64,000 nucleotides of DNA from Paguma larvata (Eukaryota; Chordata; Mammalia; Carnivora; Viverridae), in the NCBI GenBank assembly GCA_030068075.1, contig CM057843.1, forward strand, positions 11,488,001 through 11,552,000, written 5' to 3'. Shown here one piece after another: positions 57,460 through 64,000 of the stretch. Numbering within the stretch: the first letter of the stretch is position 1; each line of letters opens with the position of its first letter. Under the pieces are notes generated by a model. The model was not told where the DNA came from. It saw only the letters and a list, made by a program, of their open reading frames with translations, and made no database searches. Made by a program: the position numbers and the translations under genes.

Positions 57460-57910
57460 ACAAAAAAACATTACATTACATTTAGGGATGTAATATGAAA
57501 TCTATAGTTTAAAATATTTCAGCAGAAAAATGTGAATTTAGAAAATCTACATAAGGTACAAATAATATTAACATGGAGACTCCAGAAAGACCATCTGCTT
57601 TGAAAATGCAAACTTGAAATTTTCTCCAAAAAAATGAAACGAAAGGGACAGAGATAAAAATAATGGGAAAGGAAACACAGTTAGAGAACCAAATTCCAAT
57701 CTAAAAATTTAAGAAACTCCCTAAAAAATAAAGCAAAATATGTGAGCCTGATGCAAATTGTATTAAATTGGAAAGAGTCCTGCATTGGAAAATCTGGCTG
57801 GTTCTCTAAAGTCTGTACGTAATTATTGAAGGAGAAAAGACCCACAAATTGTCATACCCTGGAATGTTTAAATTTCAAAGATAAACACTTATCAAACAAT
57901 TTTAAATAGT
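57460..57910. other. No gene recognised
   Basis: AT-rich DNA without a supported gene or repeat family. Confidence 0.5.
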
Positions 57911-57914
57911 AATC

Positions 57915-58145
57915 TACAATATATTGAGAGCTTACCCTCCAGAGCACATTCCAGAGTTTACTCGTTATTGTCTCATTTAACCTTCGCATCACACTACCGA
58001 GTAGAAACTATTAGCACCATTTATAGAGAAAGAGACTGGTGTTTAGGAAAATCAGGTAAAAACAAGTCGTCTTGTTCACATAGTTCTTAAGTGGTAGAGT
58101 CAAGACTCGAAACCAATTCTCTCAAAGTCTAAAACCTCAGTTCTT
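57915..58145 (+). repeat. MIR relic
   Basis: TTGAGAGCTTACCCTCCAGA, TCTCATTTAACCTTCGCATC and 'GTTCTTAAGTGGTAGAGTCA' follow the MIR consensus order closely. Confidence 0.8.
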
Positions 58146-58609
58146 ACCTTTGACTGCATCAAGTCGCGCCCCTTCATCTCCTGGGTAAGCTCAAAGCTTC
58201 TTCCTCCCCCTTCGAACAGGAGCTCTGCCTTCAGGCACTACCAGTTCTAACCAACAGATGACACTGAGTGTGACCTAAGCGGCAGAATGGTGTGGGCATC
58301 TGAGGATACAGAAAGATGATATAAAGGAGGCTGGATAAGAGACGGAATATATGACAGATTTTCTCCAGTCTAGACAAGCTAGAAGTCGAAATGGGAAAAA
58401 AATCACAGGAACAGCAGCAAAAATCCTAAGTGCAACAAGTCTAGCGTAAGGCCTATAGGAAGAAAACCAGAAAATTGGATGGGAGAAAATCAATCCAGAT
58501 ACAAAAAGTGGAAAGAAGTACCATGTTGTTAGCTGGGAAGCATTTGATAAATAAATTCATAAAATTCTAATCCTCCCCGAATCGAAATCTAAATGTAGTA
58601 CAATTCCAA

Positions 58610-58830
58610 TTCAGTTACTGAGTCTCAACGTTCACCTCTCATCTCAAAGTCTTTCCTCAGAGTCCTTTCTTGACAACTTCATTGTAAAAAGCCACCCTCA
58701 CACCCCATCGAGTGCTCCCTCCATCCCGTGGCTCATCAACCTCACCGCGCTCACCACGTGCTGGCATTACATTCTTCATATGTTTCCTTTTCCTTCATCT
58801 TTTTTCTCTACAGGAAATTTCCTCGTTTGG
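58610..58830 (+). repeat. L2-like relic
   Basis: 'AAGTCTTTCCTCAGAGTCC' and 'CACCACGTGCTGGCATTACA' resemble diverged L2 3' sequence. Confidence 0.45.
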
Positions 58831-59840
58831 CTTGCTCACAGCTGTGTGGCCTCAAAGAGGGGTGAATGTAGGCTAGAAATTCAATATGCACTTGTAACTT
58901 GTAACGGGGGGGTCGCATAGGATGCCACAGGGCACATTGAAGGGACATTCACTTCGCCTTTGTCTGTGAGGGAGGGAGTCCTATAGGAAGTTACATCCGA
59001 GCCGAGGCAGGAAAAAGCATGGGATCCTCGGTGCATGGAAAGTGCCAGAGAGTGGCAGGCAGGTAGAGGGGGAGGAGGAGGGATGTCTGCACCATAGGAG
59101 GGGGAGAAAACTATGCCTCATTAAATCATGTTTTAAAGAACGTGGTTTGAATGTTCATGTTAATAATACAGGGAAATGCATTATTAGTATTAAAGTTGTT
59201 TTTAAAACAAGCTTGGACAGTGTTAAGTGCGCACGCTTGCAACATCGCAAGATAAAATGGGCACCTGATCCAAAGCGGGGTGTGTTGCTCTGTCATGGTG
59301 GGGCTCCCCATCACCACCAGGCCCCAAACAGAGGAAGGACAGCGTTCCTGGCGCCTGGTGACGGGATCCCTGAATTGAAGGAGGGATGGACTGGGCAGGC
59401 TTTGCAGCACCTCTAATTCCCTCCTCCATTAACCAAAGGAGGGAGGGAGGAAAGCAGAGTTCCCTTTGAGAAGTCACAGGTCATTGTCGTCAAGGACAGA
59501 TGCTGTCGCTGCGGAGGATCCGGGAAAGCTCAGAGTCTCAGGGGAGGAGAGTGTGCAGGGACTGAGCAGGGGAGAGAGCTGTGTGGAAGGGGCTGCACCG
59601 TCCCTGGTGCCACACGTGCCGGGCAGGCAGCAGACAGGAGTGGAGAGGAGGGGAGGGTCACCCTGAGGAGCAAAGGAGAGCAGGGCTTGGATCCTGGAAG
59701 GGGACAGGGTGGGGACCGCAGGAGGCAGCCTTCTCTGAGAGCCGTGTCCCCTTACCTGGAGGGGGCAGGACCCAGCCTGCTGAGTCGCATGCCTGGCTCT
59801 GCCGGACCCTCACCCTGAGTGAAGAGTATTTCCTGTACAC
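58831..59840. other. No gene recognised; GC-richer intergenic DNA
   Basis: Several short open frames on both strands, none with a recognisable domain. G/A-rich stretches occur near 59,040-59,105 and 59,430-59,460. Confidence 0.5.
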
Positions 59841-59841
59841 G

Positions 59842-59954
59842 AGGGGGCACCCGGGTGGCTCAGTTGGTTAACCTCTGATCTTGGTTTCCCCTCAGGTCAT
59901 GATCTTCTGGTTTGTGAATTCGAGCCCCGAAGCAGGCTCCTTGCTTGTTTGGGA

Positions 59955-59992
<38 letters not shown>

Positions 59993-60082
59993 GCCCTCCT
60001 CCATGTGCACTCTCACATGCTGGCTCTCGCTCTCTCTTTTCAAAATAAATAAATAAACTTTTTTTTTTTTTTTTTTTTTTAA
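59842..60082 (+). mobile_element. CAN-SINE followed by a T run
   Basis: Head GGGGGCACCCGGGTGGCTCAG, two (TC)n blocks (59,956-59,990) and an AAATAAATAAATAAAC tail, directly followed by about 22 T (60,059-60,080) and then AAAAAA. The T run after the A tail is unusual. Confidence 0.88.
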
Positions 60083-60254
60083 AAAAGCGTCTCCCGTAGA
60101 TGCAAACTGAGCAGAGCAAGCTCCTGCCACAGCCTCCCTGCCGACAAGGGGACAATGGTGGGGGAAGGACAGAGTTAAAGGCAAGGAACTTAAATTCAGT
60201 GAGTCCTTCTAGGGGCCCTGACTCGAACTTCCTGAATCCCCTCCGGAGACAGGA

Positions 60255-60375
60255 CACAGATGATGCTAACATTCTATGCTGATGAGGAAGCTGAGGGTCA
60301 AAGAGGTGGAGTGAGGTATCCCAAGGTCACACACTAAGTAGCAGAATCTGGATCTGCTCTTTCTCTTGTGACTCT
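60255..60375 (+). repeat. MIR relic
   Basis: GATGAGGAAGCTGAGGGTC, CCAAGGTCACACACTAAGTA and GCAGAATCTGGATCTG are the MIR right half. Confidence 0.85.
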
Positions 60376-60639
60376 GAATGCCAGGCACGGTAACCTGTGC
60401 CGTGGAGGAGAGAAAGACTGGGCAGAGCTGACACTTGGTCTCAAATAGCTTCCTCCTGGCCACCTGGTTGTCCGTTCTGATCCAGGGCTCTGTCACTGAC
60501 GGTTGGACAGATACCACTCAGGGCTTCCAGAATTCCTTCCGTCAGTGCTTGCCTGCCTCAGCCATCTCCCCGTGATCTGTCCATTCAGTGCCACTACCGT
60601 CAATCTGGCACTGTGCCTACTCTGTCCTCACCAAATATG

Positions 60640-61045
60640 AATACACAGGGTCCCCTCAACCCCAGCCCTAGTCCTCATCTCCGGATATCTTCGATTGCTT
60701 TTCCTTCTGCCTAGAACGCTGTCTCCACCACCACCTCCCACCCTATCCCTTCACTTAGGTCCTGTGCATCCCTGAGGTCTCAGCATAAACATCCCTAAGA
60801 TGACATCCCAAGCTTCAGCTTGCTGGATCTTCCAATATGAACCTCCACTGCCCATATTTTAACACTACTCTAACTTACAACACTTACTTCATTAAATCCA
60901 GTCACCGAAATGAAAGCTTCAAGAAGTCAGGGTCCCTGTGTGCTCTCGTGATCATGTGCTCCCTTCATCGTGTGATTCCCTAGTGCCTAACATAATGCCT
61001 GGCACCAAAGAGATGTTCAATAAACACTGGATGCCTGGGTGAACT
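60640..61045 (+). repeat. L2 3' end relic
   Basis: 'CCTTCTGCCTAGAACGCTGT', 'TGAGGTCTCAGCATAAACAT', 'CCTAGTGCCTAACATAATGC' and 'CTGGCACCAAAGAGATGTTC' then AATAAACACTGGATG follow the L2 3' end closely. Confidence 0.8.
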
Positions 61046-61049
61046 CAGG

Positions 61050-63590
61050 CATGAACGCTGGAAGACGGATCATTCGGTTCCTCCTTTTTACCTCCAGAAA
61101 ACTGAGGCCCACAACTGTGAGAGAAACAAAAAGCTAGTTTCCCTGAATTCCTGTGTGAGTGGAGGGAAGGCTTCTATTCGCTGATCCTATATGCAAGAAG
61201 TCCAGAACCTTGTATTGTCTGCAGCTGGGAGAAATGACCAACTGTAGGCTTGCCTTGACACAGAGGAAGAGATGAGTAAAATTCTCCGATCCCACTTAAA
61301 CCCGAGACCACCTCGGGAGGAACCAAGGATCATTCCCGTAGGAAAGATTTCTCAGCAAAACACAGACTCCCTTTTTGATGGTGCCCAACTTTCTGAGTCT
61401 CCCCATGGGGGCCAGAGTATTAAATCCACTGCCATCCTAAAAGATTCACATTTTCTGTGTGTGAAAGGAAACACTTATCCCACCAGTCCCTCCCCCCAGC
61501 CTGGGGGCCCCTCCTGCTGTCCTTGTTTGAGAAGCCTTCCTGAACACACCAGCCTGCAGGGATCCTCAGTGTCTGCTTTCCCCCCATCGCTGATTTTCTG
61601 TGCCCCTCGTTGGTGACTTTCATAAACTTCCTTCGGAATTTCTTGTCTTCTGGTGGAAAAGACTTAACATCATCCTTCCTCCCAAATAGTGCAAATGTCA
61701 AGATTTCTTTGTACTTTCACTATCAAACACTTAGGTCTTTTCTTCCCTACTTGACTTTAGAAATGGCGAGGATGCCTGATTTATCCTCACGGTCCACACT
61801 GCACCTAAGACGTGCTGGGTCTGTGTTTGCTGGTGCTCAAGGGAGCTATCCTGGGGCTTGTCCCACCCCAGCTGCGAATCTTACCTTCCTGCCTGTGTCT
61901 GTCTCAGCCTCCGGCAGCAAAGGGCCACCGCCTCTTCTTCCATCCTCTACCTCATTGGAAATTAACATGAAAACTCAGAGGCTGCCACAATTTGGAGCAG
62001 AGAATGTAAAAACACGTTTGTGTCCTGATTGCCTGCCCGTGCCACAGCCAGCCTTTCCTGCACCCCGGCTGCAGTAAGGCTGCAAGCAGGAGGGTGTTTG
62101 GTCATGGACCGGGACCTCTGGTGTAACCCTACGGTTCTCAGCTCTGGGCCAGAAGGGGACTGTGTTATTTATCTATTTCCCAGGTAGCCTCAGTGTGAGT
62201 GCTTCAGGGCTCTTGAGGGAGTTTGAAGCTTAGTAATTGTCCCACACCCTTTACGTCCCCTCAGGAGAGTTTCTAGGAAGAGAGAAGGGTGTGGTCCAAC
62301 AGTATGGGGATTTCCTCTAAAAAAGTTAGTAACTGCCTGTCTCTTGGGCTGGACTAGAGAGCCACCCCATCTATCCGAAACATCTCCTGGTATATGAAAT
62401 ACAATCTTTAACTCATTCACAAAAGACCTCTGCTAAAATTAGGATATGTTGTATACAGGGAATCACCCTTTGAGTCAGGAGAAAATGTATGAAGCCGTGT
62501 TCATTATCAGATTTTTTTTTCTCAGTTTCTGTGAGAAGGTCACTATAAACCTGGTGGAGGGATGAGAGAGGAACGGATATGGGGACTCGATGGAAGACTC
62601 TGAGGACTCAGAGGCACCAGGAGCAGTGGAACGTTCCAGAAAACTCCAGACTCTGGACAAGCTTGCTGCTCCACCCTGATGACCCCGGCTCCTGGATCCC
62701 CAGCAGTTGCCCTCCCCCCAGAGAGGCCCCAGCGCTGGTCCCCTGAGCATGGCTGCTGCATGGGTGATCAGAGCCTAGAGCCGGCCCTGCCCCCCCCCCC
62801 CAGCAGCACCCATCCCTGTGGCTGGTGCTTTCCTTGCCCTTCCTCCAGGAAAACACTGGAAAGAAAAGCTCAGTCTTAGAATATGCATAAAGTTTCTTGA
62901 ACTGCTAACCAATAGCACTAGGAAGAACGAAGAAATAGAGTATGTGTTTACAGTCTCTTTCTGAATGTACGATGAGGATATATAGCCGAAATACCGTGTC
63001 CAAGAATTACCTAGTCTACTTTTCCTGCCCCTTTTCAGTGTGGTTATGTTAGTCATTTTAAATACAGCGGGAGTGGGAGTGGAATAATTTTCCCAGATTA
63101 TAAAACACCTCATGCAAGCAGATATAAATAGATCTAGAAACAGATATGGAATAGTTACAGGCATAGAAACGAAATAAAAAGTATGATAAAACCAACCCAA
63201 AAAAGAATGCAACAGAAACAAATCAACCTAACTATTTCAAATGAATGATAGCACCACGTCCAAAATGGGAGAAAAACTAAGCCAAGTAGCACCTGAACAT
63301 AGTATTTTAACTCTATACCCTCAGGTTAATGACACATTTAACTGTAAAAATTCTATTTTATTCTTGTTAATGATTTGTTTCCCAGAGTAGAATGGGCTAC
63401 AATTCTGAAGCTACTCTATGCATATTCTACAGTTATGGATAAAAGCCGGGTTTCTCACTGTTGTGGGAGGAAATTTCCAATGTGGAAAGGGGGAGGGCTA
63501 GAACGAACCCCGTGTGCTGGAGTGGGACTGGAAATACATGTGTAAACTCAGGGTTTCGAGATGATGGGTACAGAGGCAGATAGAAAGTTA
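61050..63590. other. No gene recognised
   Basis: Mixed sequence with a poly-C run at 62,790-62,802. The open frames (for example 61,610-62,077 plus and 62,775-63,221 minus) have no recognisable domains. Confidence 0.5.
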
Positions 63591-63603
63591 ATAAGTATAC
63601 CAG

Positions 63604-63626
63604 TAGATGATAGATGATAGATAGAT

Positions 63627-63666
<40 letters not shown>

Positions 63667-63680
63667 CATAGATATAGATG
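63604..63680 (+). repeat. (GATA)n microsatellite
   Basis: A long GATA array with short TGATAGAT interruptions at its left end. A GAGAGA and GTGTGT patch follows at 63,700-63,740. Confidence 0.96.
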
Positions 63681-64000
63681 GAGGCACTACAGATAGGTAG
63701 AGACAGAGAGAGAGAGAGGGGTGTGTGTATGTGTCAGGTGTATGGACACATATATGTATATCTTAGCTCTGTCCACCGAATGGACCTAGAAGCAATGACA
63801 CCTCAATGGTCATGAGGATATTCATCATTCAGAAATCAGTTTTGAAATAACAGGAGTGACTTTATACCCCAGGTCTGAAGGGGCAAGGGACGAAGCAGTT
63901 TTCAAAGCACGAAGAGATAAGAGACAGAGATGTGCAAAGACGGCTGCTTGGCAGGAGCCGTGGCATTTACATAAGGGTGCAGAGCGACAGATCGGTATAT

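Noticed and set aside
1..64000. CRISPR arrays, bacterial operons, riboswitches or rRNA genes
   Set aside because: Every feature is of a vertebrate nuclear genome. The regular arrays seen are microsatellites or tandem duplications. tRNA-like matches belong to SINE heads.

Overview
The window is mammalian nuclear DNA from a carnivoran, most likely a cat-family species. The main reason is at least fifteen copies of a tRNA-derived SINE on both strands. Each has a head reading approximately GGGGCGCCTGGGTGGCTCAG, a body ending in a TC-rich tract and an A-rich AATAAATAAA-type tail, which is the CAN-SINE form I associate with felids. The gene content is olfactory receptor (OR) genes, one single-exon coding sequence each, set in repeat-rich DNA. 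Family identities are recalled from known proteins and were not searched.

Layout. (1) Positions 1 to about 22,890 are a direct tandem segmental duplication with a period of about 11.2-11.6 kb. Each unit carries the same order of parts: LTR-like block, 3' L1 fragment, SINE, old repeats, and an OR3A-family gene at its right end on the plus strand. The left OR3A gene (10,610-11,557) is intact. Its tandem copy (21,854-22,800) has lost the start codon (ATG to ATA) and one base early in the reading frame, so it is a young pseudogene. The left edge begins where a preceding unit would have ended, so another OR3A copy probably lies just outside the window. (2) From 22.9 to 31.4 kb there is no gene. 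It holds LTR-like pieces, one SINE, MIR and L2 relics. (3) At 31,454-32,425, minus strand, is an intact OR1D-type receptor. (4) From 32.4 to 50.0 kb there is no gene. It holds nested L1s, many SINEs and a textbook ERVK-like solo LTR. (5) At 49,961-50,914, minus strand, is an intact OR1-family receptor closest to OR1E in my memory. (6) From 51 to 64 kb there is no recognised gene, only L1, SINE, MIR, L2 and simple repeats.

OR3A and OR1D/OR1E genes next to each other match the mammalian OR cluster that lies at 17p13.3 in human. The receptors do not act as a pathway. Each would be expressed alone in a subset of olfactory neurons and signal through Golf and adenylate cyclase. The most informative features are the uneven divergence between the two OR3A units, which suggests gene conversion or layered duplication, the fresh pseudogene, two L1 copies with the 5'-inverted 'twin-priming' structure, and a solo LTR with intact ends and a 6-bp target duplication. 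I found no evidence of a wholly new biological system.
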